Assembly: GCF_020736845.1 (NCBI RefSeq)
Contig: NZ_JAFFQR010000043.1
Coordinates: 1 to 64,000, forward strand
Direction of reading: 5' to 3'
Origin: Paenibacillus farraposensis
Lineage (GTDB): Bacteria > Bacillota > Bacilli > Paenibacillales > Paenibacillaceae
Length of the DNA: 64,000 nucleotides
Shown here piece after piece: positions 36,337-45,737 of this stretch. The notes below the pieces were generated by a model. That model did no database searches. It was not told the DNA's origin and saw only the letters and a list, made by a program, of their open reading frames with translations. The position numbers were made by a program, and so were the translations under genes. Each line of letters starts with the position of its first letter. Position 1 is the first letter of the stretch.

Positions 36337-36385
36337 ATAAAAGCGCATGGATACAGGGTCTAATCTCCGTTCCGTGCGCTTTTAT
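36337..36385 (+). terminator. Terminator after the chemotaxis receptor
   Basis: ATAAAAGCGCA (36337-36347) pairs with TGCGCTTTTAT (36375-36385). The stem itself gives the T-rich 3' side. Confidence 0.7.
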
Positions 36386-36429
36386 GTCTTTTGCTACAGT
36401 ATATGAATTATATGTGTTCGTATTTCGGT

Positions 36430-37404
36430 TTACCGTTGGAATGATTTGTAACGATTCGTACGGATGCGGCGCAGGCTGGTGAGGGCGCGCAATGAGCCTC
36501 TCTGAGCCACATTGTTCAGCACCAGTGCGAAAATAACCAGCAATGTCCCGCACAGCTCGAATGGGCTGATCGTATATCCTTGAAAATACATAAGCACCAG
36601 TGTCGTAATCGGTACAAAGTTAATGAACAGAATCCCGTTGAGCGGGGACAGGTTGCGGATTCCGGCGTTCCAGCTCAGCAGGGCCGCGAGCCCCGGAAGC
36701 AGAATCATAAAGCTCATTTCATATTTGACGGACCATACGTCCTGCCAATCCGGCACTGCGATCCAATGGAAGGCAGAGGAAATGGTGACGACTGCAAAGG
36801 AAACTAGGGTTCCAAGCAGACAGGTTAAGGTCGAATAGCGAAGAGTGGACCAGCCTGCAAAGTGGCTACCCCCCATGGAATACACGACCCAGCCGATGAC
36901 CCCTGCCAATATGAGCAGCAGCGGCAGCACATGCTGTCCGGCAAGTGTGAAGAAGGCCCATTTTCCGTTCGTGATCACAAGTATAGCCCCGGCCAACGCA
37001 ATCACCATGCTAACCAGGGTATATTTGGGAGGCATTTTGCGGGTCAGGACCCAGATCATCGCAATCGAAATCATCGGCATCAGAACTTCCATAATAGAAG
37101 CGACAATCGTACCGGCTGCCCCCATCAGGTGTTGTCCCTGAAAAACAGCCATATTGTAGATGGTAAATCCCATCGTACCGAAGAACAGCAATGTTTTACC
37201 CTTCCCTTCAAAGCGAAAAGCAGCCTGTCCCTCTTTGAGCCACAGCAGCACGATCAGAATGAGCGCAACGACAAAATAACGTAAAAATGAAAAGTATAGC
37301 GGATCGATTTGTTGTAAGGCGATGTGCGACACCGGGAACATGGCCCCCCAGGACATGCTGGCGATCAGGCACAATAACGATCCGGTCATGATTTGTCTAT
37401 TCAT
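36430..37404 (-). CDS. EamA/DMT-superfamily transporter
   Basis: The 324-aa protein has ten predicted helices in two EamA repeats (residues 10-140 and 160-300). SMSWGAMFPVSHIAL is the first-repeat signature and PLNGILFINFVPITTLVL the second. It ends in a basic cytoplasmic tail. ATG 37404 is preferred; AAGGAGGAG lies 12 bases upstream and a TTG at 37413 is possible. It is divergent from a LysR gene, so probably an exporter under its control. Confidence 0.87.
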   Translation of the reverse strand: MNRQIMTGSLLCLIASMSWGAMFPVSHIALQQIDPLYFSFLRYFVVALILIVLLWLKEGQAAFRFEGKGKTLLFFGTMGFTIYNMAVFQGQHLMGAAGTIVASIMEVLMPMISIAMIWVLTRKMPPKYTLVSMVIALAGAILVITNGKWAFFTLAGQHVLPLLLILAGVIGWVVYSMGGSHFAGWSTLRYSTLTCLLGTLVSFAVVTISSAFHWIAVPDWQDVWSVKYEMSFMILLPGLAALLSWNAGIRNLSPLNGILFINFVPITTLVLMYFQGYTISPFELCGTLLVIFALVLNNVAQRGSLRALTSLRRIRTNRYKSFQR

Positions 37405-37502
37405 AGTGAACAAAAGCTCCTCCTTGCCGGCCTCAGCAGACATATCTTATGGACACATCATAAAGGATGGAAAGCCGAGGGTAAAATGATTGAAAATAAA
37501 CA

Positions 37503-37527
37503 TTATGATCATTTAAAATGATCATAA
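37503..37527. promoter_or_regulatory. 25-bp palindrome in the DMT/LysR divergent region
   Basis: TTATGATCATTT (37503-37514) and its exact complement (37516-37527) flank one base. The perfect dyad contains two ATGATCAT boxes and lies between the divergent starts, as expected for a LysR operator controlling both genes. Confidence 0.65.
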
Positions 37528-37582
37528 GTGACAAGAAGCGTCAATCTTGACGGTCTTGCCTTTACAATAAGGAGGAGCGGTA

Positions 37583-38440
37583 GTGGACTTGAACGATTTG
37601 AATATTTTCCAGACTGTAGCTGCTCATGGCAGTGTCAGCAAGGCGGCAGCCGAGCTTAGTTATGTGCAGTCCAATGTGACGGCCAGAATCAAGCTGCTGG
37701 AAAAGGAGCTGCAAACGCCTTTATTTTATAGACATAAGCGGGGCATGATCCTCAATGCAGAGGGAAAGCGTCTGCTGCAATATACGAAAAGCATTTTGTC
37801 GCAATTTGAGGAGATGAAGCATGCGTTTCAAAGCACCTCCGCACCTTCGGGGGTACTGGAGATTGGCATTGTGGAGACGGTGGTTGCGCTGCCGTCCATT
37901 TTACATGCTTACTACAGTCACTATCCGGATGTGGAGTTGTCCCTCAAGGCCGGAGTGACCGAGCACCTTGTGCAGGAGGTTGCAGAAATGAAGCTCGATG
38001 GAGCCTTCGTGACCGGACCGGTGAAGCATCCTCTCATTGAACAGTTTGATGTCTTTCATGAAAAGCTGGTTCTCGTTTCCCAAGGGGCTAACTTTTCTGT
38101 AGAGGATATTACAACACGCCCGCTTCTTCTATACAAAAAAGGGTGCGGGTACCGGGAACGGCTGGAAACCTGGCTGAAGATGGAGGGGATGATCCCCAAA
38201 CAGATTATGGAGTTTGGGACGTTTGAGACGATCATCGGCAGCGTAGCGGCCGGTATCGGAATGACCGTTTTCCCCGAGTCTTCGGTTAGCGGGCTGAAGG
38301 CTCAAGGACATGTGTACTGTCATGCGCTGCCGGAGCCGTATAATGAAGTAACAACGGTGTTTATCCGCCGCAAGGAAGCCTATGTGACCAACACCTTGCA
38401 GTCCTTTATGGATGAAATTATCGCTCAGACAGGGACATAG
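37583..38440 (+). CDS. LysR-family transcriptional regulator
   Basis: The 285-aa regulator has an N-terminal winged helix (LNIFQTVAAHGSVSKAAAELSYVQSNVTARIKLLE), a linker helix, and a periplasmic-binding-like sensor (from about residue 88, GVLEIGIVETVVALP). The pattern resembles YtlI/CzcR-type regulators. GTG follows AAGGAGGAG. Divergent from the DMT transporter gene. Confidence 0.9.
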   Translation: MDLNDLNIFQTVAAHGSVSKAAAELSYVQSNVTARIKLLEKELQTPLFYRHKRGMILNAEGKRLLQYTKSILSQFEEMKHAFQSTSAPSGVLEIGIVETVVALPSILHAYYSHYPDVELSLKAGVTEHLVQEVAEMKLDGAFVTGPVKHPLIEQFDVFHEKLVLVSQGANFSVEDITTRPLLLYKKGCGYRERLETWLKMEGMIPKQIMEFGTFETIIGSVAAGIGMTVFPESSVSGLKAQGHVYCHALPEPYNEVTTVFIRRKEAYVTNTLQSFMDEIIAQTGT

Positions 38441-38510
38441 CTTTATCGCCTGGGCTCGGGTACAATGAAAGGGATTTGATCCCATGTTTTCTTCCTGAAG
38501 GAGGGGTATT

Positions 38511-39224
38511 ATGTTCACAATATATCCGGCTGCATCTCGATTCAGCTTCGACAAGGGCTGGCTGCGAGGGAGCCACAGCTTCTCATTCGGGGAATATCAG
38601 GATGAGAGCAACACAGCGTTTGGCCCTATGCGCGTCTGTAATGACGATGTCATCACACCTGGACGGGGCTTTGGGGCTCATCCGCACAGTGATATGGAGA
38701 TTGTCTCCATTGTGCTCTACGGGGAGCTGCGTCATGAGGACAACCGCGGACATGTGGCGGTGACCCGTTTTGGAGGTATTCAGCGAATGTCAGCGGGCAG
38801 CGGGATCGTCCATACGGAGCACAACGCTTCGCAAACAGAGGATGTCAGTCTGCTGCAATTGTGGTTTAGCCCGTACACAAGAGGGCTGGAGCCGTCCTAT
38901 GAGGCTACAGCGTTCGATCCCGAGCGCTTGCACGGTCAGCTTCTGCCTGTTGTTGCCGGGAAGCGTGTTCCGGGGACGGAAGGTGAAATCGCTGCAATTC
39001 ATCAGGATTTGACGATTTATTTAAGCAAGCTTCAGCCTGGAGAGCGTGTAGAATTCACACAGGCCGAGGGACGGCGCGTGTTCTTGTTCATCATTGAAGG
39101 CTCATTGGGTGTGAACGGTGAACATATCCTGCAAGGCCGCGATTCGGCCCGGATTGAGCAGGAGCCGAAGCTGTCGCTGCAGGCACAGGAGCCTGTGTTT
39201 TATATGCTAATTGATTTACCTTAA
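38511..39224 (+). CDS. Pirin-family cupin protein
   Basis: The 237-aa protein has two cupin domains. The metal site is in the first: GAHPHSDMEIVSIVLYGELRHED, with a later HTEHNAS supplying the remaining His/Glu ligands. YhaK-type pirins are quercetinase- or redox-sensor-like; the reaction is uncertain. ATG follows AAGGAGGGG. It is a few bases before the next small gene. Confidence 0.88.
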   Translation: MFTIYPAASRFSFDKGWLRGSHSFSFGEYQDESNTAFGPMRVCNDDVITPGRGFGAHPHSDMEIVSIVLYGELRHEDNRGHVAVTRFGGIQRMSAGSGIVHTEHNASQTEDVSLLQLWFSPYTRGLEPSYEATAFDPERLHGQLLPVVAGKRVPGTEGEIAAIHQDLTIYLSKLQPGERVEFTQAEGRRVFLFIIEGSLGVNGEHILQGRDSARIEQEPKLSLQAQEPVFYMLIDLP

Positions 39225-39239
39225 GAGGAGGTGCGCGCC

Positions 39240-39575
39240 ATGGCACAGCAGGAAACTTGGCTAATCAAGCATGCTGTCACGGGTCGCAGCTTTGCTGACA
39301 GTCGCAAGCAGGTATTCGATTGTCGTCTGGAAACGACGGATGGCCTCTTTCGCTTCTCACTTCAAGAGCTGCCGCGTGAGACGGCGGAGGCGATTGTACG
39401 TTATAGCGGGGAGCTGAACGTATTTCGTTTTGTAACGCCGGAAGAACAATCCATTGTGAAGCATTGGTATTACGTCACCCCGGAAAGTGTAAAATATAAT
39501 GATCAGACAGGTGAGCTTACGCTCGAAGCCGGTTCGGAGATTAAATACCACCCTGAGGAGTATTGGGGAGATTGA
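39240..39575 (+). CDS. Conserved hypothetical protein, 111 aa
   Basis: The soluble protein starts MAQQETWLIKHAVTGRSFAD at an ATG behind AGAGGAGGTG. It is rich in alternating beta pattern, with no Cys and no membrane segment. It is 15 bp after pirin and shares its terminator, so the two are co-transcribed. Family not recognised. Confidence 0.7.
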   Translation: MAQQETWLIKHAVTGRSFADSRKQVFDCRLETTDGLFRFSLQELPRETAEAIVRYSGELNVFRFVTPEEQSIVKHWYYVTPESVKYNDQTGELTLEAGSEIKYHPEEYWGD

Positions 39576-39594
39576 TCATAATTTAATAAATGTT

Positions 39595-39626
39595 AAAGAC
39601 TCTGCGTGAATGCAGGGTCTTTTTGT
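39595..39626 (+). terminator. Terminator after the pirin operon
   Basis: AAAGACTCTGC (39595-39605) pairs with GCAGGGTCTTT (39612-39622), followed by TTTG. Confidence 0.85.
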
Positions 39627-39656
39627 TATTGGTTCAATATATTGAGCTTGTTGGAT

Positions 39657-39686
39657 ACATAATCCTTTGCAGGCTGGCGCATCCTA
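39657..39686 (+). promoter_or_regulatory. Forespore (SigG-like) promoter of the second ger operon
   Basis: ACATA (39657-39661) and a perfect CATCCTA -10 (39680-39686) with an 18-base spacer, 45 bp before the start. Confidence 0.5.
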
Positions 39687-39730
39687 CATTTCATATTGCC
39701 TGTTCGGTTCATTCGTAGAGGGGGATCACA

Positions 39731-41356
39731 ATGAAGAAAGGACATTTTCCCAAGTTGCCGAGATTACCGTGGAGCCGGCGGACGATTCGGGCAGCGGATC
39801 GTAAGACACAAAATACCAATGCTCTTAAAGGACTACCTGAACCACCCTGGCTGGAACAACCGCTGCGGAGCAGTCTGGAAGACAATCTGACTGCTTTGCG
39901 TGATATTTTCAAGGATTGCTCTGACATCACATATCGAGAGCTGATGATTTCCCCTGAACGCAAAGGGATGTTGGCTTATGTTGAAGGCACGGTGAAATCG
40001 GAGGATTTGCAGGATCATATCCTGCGGCCTTTCATTTTGGGCATGATGCTCAAGGACCCCGAAGTCAACGGTACATTGGACCCGCTGGATGAAACCCGGA
40101 TTTCCATGTCACAGACCAAAACGATGGACCAATGGAAAATGGTCTCGGCGGCGATACTGGACGGCAATGCCGCCTTGATCGTAGATGGTACGCCTCGTGC
40201 ATATATTTTCAGCGCCAAGGGAGGTGTCCGCCGTGGCGTGGAGGAACCGCAGACCGAAGCGGTTATTCGCGGACCGCGTGAAGGCTTCACCGAGACCATC
40301 CGCGTTAATACGGCTTTGCTGCGTTTCAAGCTGAAAACCTCCAAGCTCAAGATGCAAAGCATGACCATCGGGAAAGAAACCCAAACAAGCATCGTCCTTA
40401 GCTACATCGAGGGGATCATCGATCCGAAGCTGGTGGATGATGTAAAAAAAAGGCTCAGCGATATCAAAATTGATGGTGTGCTGGATACGGGATATATTGA
40501 GGAGCTGATTGAGGACCACCCGTATTCCCCGTTTCCGCAAATGGAATACACAGAACGCCCCGATACGGTCACCGCGGAATTACTGGAAGGCCGCTTTGCC
40601 ATTCTTGTAGACGGTACGCCCTTTGCCCTAATTGGTCCAGCCACGATGTGGATGATGATGCAGGCGAGCGAAGACTATTACGAGCGTTTTTTCATCAGTA
40701 ATATGATTCGCTGGATTCGCTTCCTTTTTCTCATCCTGGCTCTCTTTTTGCCTGCATTATATGTAGCGATCACGACCTACCATCAGGATATGCTGCCGAC
40801 GACACTCATCTTGAGTATTGCCGCGGCACGTGAATCCATCCCTTTCCCTGCCCTGGTGGAAGCGTTGATGATGGAGATTTCCTTTGAGGCGTTACGGGAA
40901 GCAGGGATTCGTCTCCCCAAGACGGTAGGTCAGGCGGTCAGTATCCTTGGCGCGCTCGTGATCGGGCAGGCAGCTGTACAAGCAGGAATCGTATCGGCTC
41001 CCATCGTGATTGTTGTGTCTCTCACGGGGATTGCTTCGTTTACAATTCCGCGTTTTAACTTTGCCATTACGATCCGTCTGTTACGGTTCCCGATTATGCT
41101 AATGGCAGGTGTGTTCGGGCTGTTTGGAATCATCATCGCGGCCACGCTGATTGCTACACATTTAACCAAGCTAACGTCGTTTGGCGTGTCTTACATGAGT
41201 GGATACAGTCCATATAACCATAACGACCAAAAGGATATTGTTGTGCGTGCACCGTGGTGGAAAATGATCAAACGTCCTTCATGGATTGGCAGTGATAATA
41301 ATAAACGAGAAAAAGAAAAGATGAATGGATCACCCGGAACCGAGGAGGGATGGTGA
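39731..41356 (+). CDS. Spore germinant receptor subunit A, second operon
   Basis: The 541-aa protein has a basic N terminus, then NLTALRDIFKDCSDITYREL, VIRGPREGFTETIRVNTALLRFKLK (the RGP-x-EGF signature) and a membrane half with RESIPFPALVEALMMEISFEALREAG. It is clearly a paralogue of the gene at 26442 but with a different N-terminal region, as expected if it recognises another germinant. ATG follows AGGGGGAT. Stop overlaps the next ATG (TGATG). Confidence 0.92.
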   Translation: MKKGHFPKLPRLPWSRRTIRAADRKTQNTNALKGLPEPPWLEQPLRSSLEDNLTALRDIFKDCSDITYRELMISPERKGMLAYVEGTVKSEDLQDHILRPFILGMMLKDPEVNGTLDPLDETRISMSQTKTMDQWKMVSAAILDGNAALIVDGTPRAYIFSAKGGVRRGVEEPQTEAVIRGPREGFTETIRVNTALLRFKLKTSKLKMQSMTIGKETQTSIVLSYIEGIIDPKLVDDVKKRLSDIKIDGVLDTGYIEELIEDHPYSPFPQMEYTERPDTVTAELLEGRFAILVDGTPFALIGPATMWMMMQASEDYYERFFISNMIRWIRFLFLILALFLPALYVAITTYHQDMLPTTLILSIAAARESIPFPALVEALMMEISFEALREAGIRLPKTVGQAVSILGALVIGQAAVQAGIVSAPIVIVVSLTGIASFTIPRFNFAITIRLLRFPIMLMAGVFGLFGIIIAATLIATHLTKLTSFGVSYMSGYSPYNHNDQKDIVVRAPWWKMIKRPSWIGSDNNKREKEKMNGSPGTEEGW

Positions 41357-42576
41357 TGAAGCCCAAAGGCTCTAATGCAGGGAAGATACGTAAAACGGCT
41401 TTGCTGAGCTGTCTGCTGCTTTGTTCTGTTCTTTTGGGTGGATGCTGGGATCGGCGTGAAGTGAACGATGTGGCCTTTGTAATGGGTACCGGGCTGGATA
41501 AAGAAGGGGATCAATACCGTGTGACGATGCAAATTGCTCTTCCCGGACAGCTCGGATCTTCGGGAAGCACAGGAGGCGGAGGAGGTACAAGAGGAAGCAA
41601 ATCCTATTACCTGGTGTCCAAGGTAGGCCCGAGCTTTCGGGGAGCAAGCGCTGAGGAACAGCGGGAAGTTTCACGAACGCTGAATTTCTCCCATCGCCGG
41701 GTGCTGTTGTTTGGTGAGGCACTGGCACGGGAAGGGATCAGCAAAATGATGGACGTATTGGCGCGTATTCCGCAGAACCGTCTATCTTCTCTGGTTGTCA
41801 TAACGAAGGGACCAGCCTTGGATATGCTTCAGGCGGATGCCCCGATCGAGTTATTTCCGGCAGAGATGGTGCGTGAGCTCAACTTTTCATATATGAAAAA
41901 CCCCCGCTCCATCAAGCTGCTGATGAATTCAATCCTGATGGACGGCATGGACCCGGCTGTGCCAGTGATGTCCCTGGTGAAAAATGGTCCTGCCACTATA
42001 AAAGACAAGAAGACGAATATCCAGGTGGATGGGTTGGCTGTGTTTCACAAAGACAAACTAACCGGAATGATTGATAACCATCTGAGCCGGTTTCTGCTAT
42101 TGGGCATGGGGCAGGTCAAGGACACGGAGATATTCATCCCCCCTCCTAAAGGCTCTGGTTATCTGTCTGTGCGCCTTATCGAAAATAATGTGCAAATCAA
42201 GCCTTATATTCGAGGAAATGATATTCGAATGACCGTTCAATTGAACTGCAACGGGAATGTAAGGGAGGATGAGACAACCTTCGATATATCTAATGGAGAA
42301 AATGTGAAGTGGCTGGAGCAGCAGGCTGCCCAGGAGATCAAGAAGGAACTGGGTGAGGTTGTTCGGCTTATTCAACAAAAGTATCATTCAGACGTACTTG
42401 GATTGGGAAGGGCGATCATTATGAGTCGTCCGGATGAATGGAAACGGATTAAATCTCAATGGGAGCAACTGTACCCCAAGGTGGAGGTCGTCATAAAACC
42501 GATCGTGCATATTGAGAATATCGGTGCGGTCACCAAACCATTCGGGATCAAAAAGGAGCAAATCCAAAATGAATAA
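41356..42576 (+). CDS. Spore germinant receptor lipoprotein subunit C, second operon
   Basis: The 406-aa lipoprotein has lipobox LLGGC followed by WDRREVNDVAFVMGTGLDK. A Gly/Ser-rich loop (SSGSTGGGGGTRGS, about residues 65-80) is inserted in domain 1 and is not present in the first operon's C subunit. The ATG at 41356 has GAGGAGGG seven bases upstream and overlaps the A stop. Confidence 0.92.
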   Translation: MKPKGSNAGKIRKTALLSCLLLCSVLLGGCWDRREVNDVAFVMGTGLDKEGDQYRVTMQIALPGQLGSSGSTGGGGGTRGSKSYYLVSKVGPSFRGASAEEQREVSRTLNFSHRRVLLFGEALAREGISKMMDVLARIPQNRLSSLVVITKGPALDMLQADAPIELFPAEMVRELNFSYMKNPRSIKLLMNSILMDGMDPAVPVMSLVKNGPATIKDKKTNIQVDGLAVFHKDKLTGMIDNHLSRFLLLGMGQVKDTEIFIPPPKGSGYLSVRLIENNVQIKPYIRGNDIRMTVQLNCNGNVREDETTFDISNGENVKWLEQQAAQEIKKELGEVVRLIQQKYHSDVLGLGRAIIMSRPDEWKRIKSQWEQLYPKVEVVIKPIVHIENIGAVTKPFGIKKEQIQNE

Positions 42577-42793
42577 AGTATTTCTGTTCCCCTTAGTGCT
42601 GGTTATGCTGCTTATGTATCTGAATGACCGCAAAAGTCTGAATTCCGCACCTGCCGTCAATCGCTGGATCTCACGTGTATTGTATGTCATTAGCATCGGC
42701 ATCTGGCTTTACGGAACCTCGACGAAAAGTTCCGTTTATGTGGCCACATGGCTGAGCCATTTCATTAATATGTGGCTCCCTCCTGCGTTGTAA
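42569..42793 (+). CDS. Two-helix D subunit of a germinant receptor
   Basis: The 74-aa protein has two hydrophobic helices (residues 3-17 and 36-50) and overlaps the end of the C gene (ATGAATAA). AAGGAG lies about 11 bases upstream. Small two-helix D proteins are known partners of some Bacillus GerA-type receptors and modulate germination. The first ger operon here lacks one. Assignment rests on size, topology and position. Confidence 0.78.
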   Translation: MNKVFLFPLVLVMLLMYLNDRKSLNSAPAVNRWISRVLYVISIGIWLYGTSTKSSVYVATWLSHFINMWLPPAL

Positions 42794-42831
42794 CGAATCA
42801 GAATGCCTGTGGAAAAAGGAGGATCTCCTGT

Positions 42832-43977
42832 ATGAAACAGTTCACAACCAGACAAATCGTGCTGCTTAGTATGTTGATGGAGGCCGGTATTAGCGGTATG
42901 CATGCTCCGACGCAGGCAGCAGATTACGCGCAGCAGCATGCCTATTGGACCTGCGCAATGGCCGCCATCGTAATATGCTTGCCGATCTGGGCCATGCTGA
43001 GGCTTAAGCGGCGTTTTCCGGATCAGGATCTGCTAGAGGCCATCGTTAGCTCTCACCCTGTGCTGGGGCGCATGCTGCTTGCGATGTATCTTATTTTATT
43101 TCTGATCCTTTTCGCCAGGGATTTGCGGATTATGACGGATCTGGTGGAGGTGACCCTTTTGCCGCTGACTCCGATTGTTGTGATATCCCTTATTTTGCTG
43201 CTGACCTTAACTTTCATGGCTAAGGGCGGTATAAGCACTATTGTGAGTATGGCGGAATTTACCGTACCTGCGTTGATTATGACACTATTGACTATGCCGC
43301 TTTTTTTCGGAGGCAATATAGATTTTTCAGCAATGAGGCCGTATTTACACCCGGATATAGGCGGAGTAGTCAAAGGCAGCTGGCGGATGCTTGGTTATAT
43401 GGCAGACCTCATGATATTGCCCTTTATTATTTCTGGACGGAGCTACAATGCCCGCAGTGCGTGGCTTGGACATTTAGTCGGAACCGTTTTTATGATTATA
43501 GTCGTGCTGCTGGAGGAGCTGGTTATTGGTGTTCCAATCATGTCGCGGCTGTTTTATCCAACGTATGAACTGGGGCGTCAGTTGCAGTTAACTGACTTTC
43601 TGGATCGGTTCGACTTGTTTGTGGGTGCACTGACCGTACCAACCCTGCTTACGAAAATCGGGGTTGATCTGTACGTTGCCAGTTTGGCGGTAAAGCGCAT
43701 GTTTGCCCATACACGGGGAGGCCTGATGGTTTGGCCCGTAGGCCTGTTGGGTTACGTCTGCTCCTTTATGCTGTTCTCTAATATCGTCCAAATTTATAAT
43801 TTCAGCCGGGAATGGACCGTGGTGATGATTGTTTTCTTTGTTGTCATGCCCTTTGTGCTATGGCTGCTGCTCCGGCCCAAGCCTGAAGAGGTTAACGATG
43901 ATTACAAGCCATCCGGAGAGGTTTCAGGCCGGCAGGAAGATCAGCAAGAAAGCCGGGAGGCAAGCAGGACAAGCTAG
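42832..43977 (+). CDS. Spore germinant receptor subunit B, second operon
   Basis: The 381-aa protein has ten helices and starts with TTRQIVLLSMLMEAGISGMH. It carries the helix-rich GerB pattern and a long, charged Gln/Ser tail after residue 355. ATG 42832 follows AAAGGAGG; upstream in-frame codons lack a site. Compared with the first operon's B subunit the N-terminal motif differs (EAGISGMHAPTQAA rather than EMGTSMMSIPG), again suggesting another ligand. Confidence 0.92.
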   Translation: MKQFTTRQIVLLSMLMEAGISGMHAPTQAADYAQQHAYWTCAMAAIVICLPIWAMLRLKRRFPDQDLLEAIVSSHPVLGRMLLAMYLILFLILFARDLRIMTDLVEVTLLPLTPIVVISLILLLTLTFMAKGGISTIVSMAEFTVPALIMTLLTMPLFFGGNIDFSAMRPYLHPDIGGVVKGSWRMLGYMADLMILPFIISGRSYNARSAWLGHLVGTVFMIIVVLLEELVIGVPIMSRLFYPTYELGRQLQLTDFLDRFDLFVGALTVPTLLTKIGVDLYVASLAVKRMFAHTRGGLMVWPVGLLGYVCSFMLFSNIVQIYNFSREWTVVMIVFFVVMPFVLWLLLRPKPEEVNDDYKPSGEVSGRQEDQQESREASRTS

Positions 43978-44085
43978 CTTATAAGTTTACTATATTCATT
44001 GGAAAAGTAATTCTTATTTGTCTTTCCGCCCTCTAATTGTATACTTGGTAGAAAGGAGCATGACTTCTACAAGGGAGGGAACAGG

Positions 44086-44937
44086 ATGGCACAGCGCATG
44101 GCAGGTAAGAGAATCGCCCTTGCCGGTCCCCGTAAAGCAGATGAAATGGCATTGCTGGTTGCGAAAATGGGGGGCGAGCCCGTGCTGCGTCCGGCCCAGG
44201 GCACGGTTTTTCTCGATGATATTGAGCTGCGCAACGCGGTGGTATCGTGGGTGAAGCAACCGCCGGACTGGAACATTTTTACGACAGGTGTGGGACTGGA
44301 CGCTTTGTTTGATATGGCAGAGGATATGGGCGTGGTAGAGCAGATTATGGAACTGCTGCATTCCTCGAAAATTGCGGCCCGTGGCTACAAGACAGTCAAT
44401 GGACTTAAAAAGCGGGGCTTTACGCCGGATGTACGAGACGAGGATGGAAGCTTGACCGGGTTGATGAGAGCTTTTGCCCCGTATGATCTGAAGGGGAAGG
44501 AAGTGCTGCTGCAGCTGCACGGTGATCCGGCCCCGCGGTTGGTAGAGTGGCTGGATGAGCAAGGGGCAGTGATTCGGCAGGTGCTTCCTTATAAGCATAT
44601 TCCACCTGAGGAAGCGAATTTGCAAGCATTGCTGGCGGATATTTTGAATCGCCATGTTGACGCAGTTACGTTTACCAGTGGCCCGCAAATCCGCTTTTTG
44701 TGTCAATATGCCAGAGCACAGAACCGTATGAACGATTTGCTAGAGGCATTCCGCCAGGATGTTATTGCCGTGTCAGTGGGCAAAGTGACCGCGCAATCCA
44801 TGCTGGAGGAAGGAATCGAACGAATCGTTTTTCCGGTAGAAGAGCGTATGGGTGCAATGATGGTGGAACTGGGGAAATATTTTGAGCATAGCAGTTTGGC
44901 GCATGGCTTCGGTCTGGAAGTTGTGAATGGTCACTGA
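44086..44937 (+). CDS. hemD: Uroporphyrinogen-III synthase
   Basis: The 283-aa protein has the two-domain HemD fold: GKRIALAGPRKADEMALLVAKMGG at the start, DWNIFTTGVGLDALF, DAVTFTSGPQIRFLC and VIAVSVGKVTAQSMLEEGI near the end. It closes hydroxymethylbilane to uroporphyrinogen III, the branch point for heme, siroheme and cobalamin. It precedes the cobalamin operon by about 2 kb but is outside the riboswitch-controlled unit. It may supply precursor for that pathway. ATG follows GGGAGGG. Confidence 0.85.
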   Translation: MAQRMAGKRIALAGPRKADEMALLVAKMGGEPVLRPAQGTVFLDDIELRNAVVSWVKQPPDWNIFTTGVGLDALFDMAEDMGVVEQIMELLHSSKIAARGYKTVNGLKKRGFTPDVRDEDGSLTGLMRAFAPYDLKGKEVLLQLHGDPAPRLVEWLDEQGAVIRQVLPYKHIPPEEANLQALLADILNRHVDAVTFTSGPQIRFLCQYARAQNRMNDLLEAFRQDVIAVSVGKVTAQSMLEEGIERIVFPVEERMGAMMVELGKYFEHSSLAHGFGLEVVNGH

Positions 44938-44973
44938 GTGTGAATGGTCATGATATGTGATCAAGCGTAAAAT

Positions 44974-45008
44974 AAAGATAAGGGTCCCTGAGGCCTTTAT
45001 CTTTTTTT
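44974..45008 (+). terminator. Terminator after hemD
   Basis: AAAGATAAGG (44974-44983) pairs with CCTTTATCTTT (from 44994) with one bulge, followed by a run of seven T. Confidence 0.75.
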
Positions 45009-45111
45009 GTTGAAGATGTATCGATAGTATTTTTTGTTATAGCGAAAATATTTATTTCATATAATGAATACGTTTTCGATGCATGATACTAAGGACAGGA
45101 GCTGAGCGTTT

Positions 45112-45666
45112 ATGAATTCTATTTGTGTATTTGCCGGGTCCAGGCCTGGGCATTCATCGATATACCTTGAGGCAGCGGGCAAGCTAGGAGAGGCTATGGC
45201 CCGGCATCATGTCCGCCTGATCTATGGAGGCTCCAGCAGAGGGCTGATGGGTGAGGTGGCAAATGGAATGCTGGCGGGCGGCGGTCAGGTCACCGGCATT
45301 ATGCCGACTCTGTTATTTGATGCGGAAATTATTCACCGCGGGATTAACGAATTCGTTGAGGTCGCCAATATGCATGAACGCAAAGCAGTGATGAGCGATA
45401 TGGCCGATGCGTTTATTGCCCTTCCGGGCGGTTTGGGGACCTTTGAGGAGCTGTTCGAGGTGCTGTGCTGGGCGCAGATTGGCATTCACCGCAAGCCCAT
45501 CGGTCTGCTGAATGTGAGCGGATATTTTGACCCGTTGGTGGAAATGGTGCGTCACAGTGTGAAAGAAGGCTTTGCCGGGGCTGAGCATCCAGCGCTGCTG
45601 AGCATCTCTGCAGACCCGGATGAATTGCTGCATATGCTGAAAAATAAGGCGGAGGACTTGAAATAA
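45112..45666 (+). CDS. LOG-family nucleotide 5'-monophosphate phosphoribohydrolase
   Basis: The 184-aa Rossmann-like protein has the motif PGGLGTFEELFEVL (PGGxGTxxE) and an earlier YGGSSRGLMG. LOG/YvdD enzymes release the base from adenine-type nucleoside monophosphates. The family was formerly mislabelled lysine decarboxylase. Its own gene ends before the cobalamin riboswitch; no functional link is evident. Confidence 0.88.
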   Translation: MNSICVFAGSRPGHSSIYLEAAGKLGEAMARHHVRLIYGGSSRGLMGEVANGMLAGGGQVTGIMPTLLFDAEIIHRGINEFVEVANMHERKAVMSDMADAFIALPGGLGTFEELFEVLCWAQIGIHRKPIGLLNVSGYFDPLVEMVRHSVKEGFAGAEHPALLSISADPDELLHMLKNKAEDLK

Positions 45667-45737
45667 AGCGTTTTTTCGTGCTTGCACACTGATTAAGACA
45701 AGGTTATGATAAGACCCATAATCAAATAGCGGACAGA

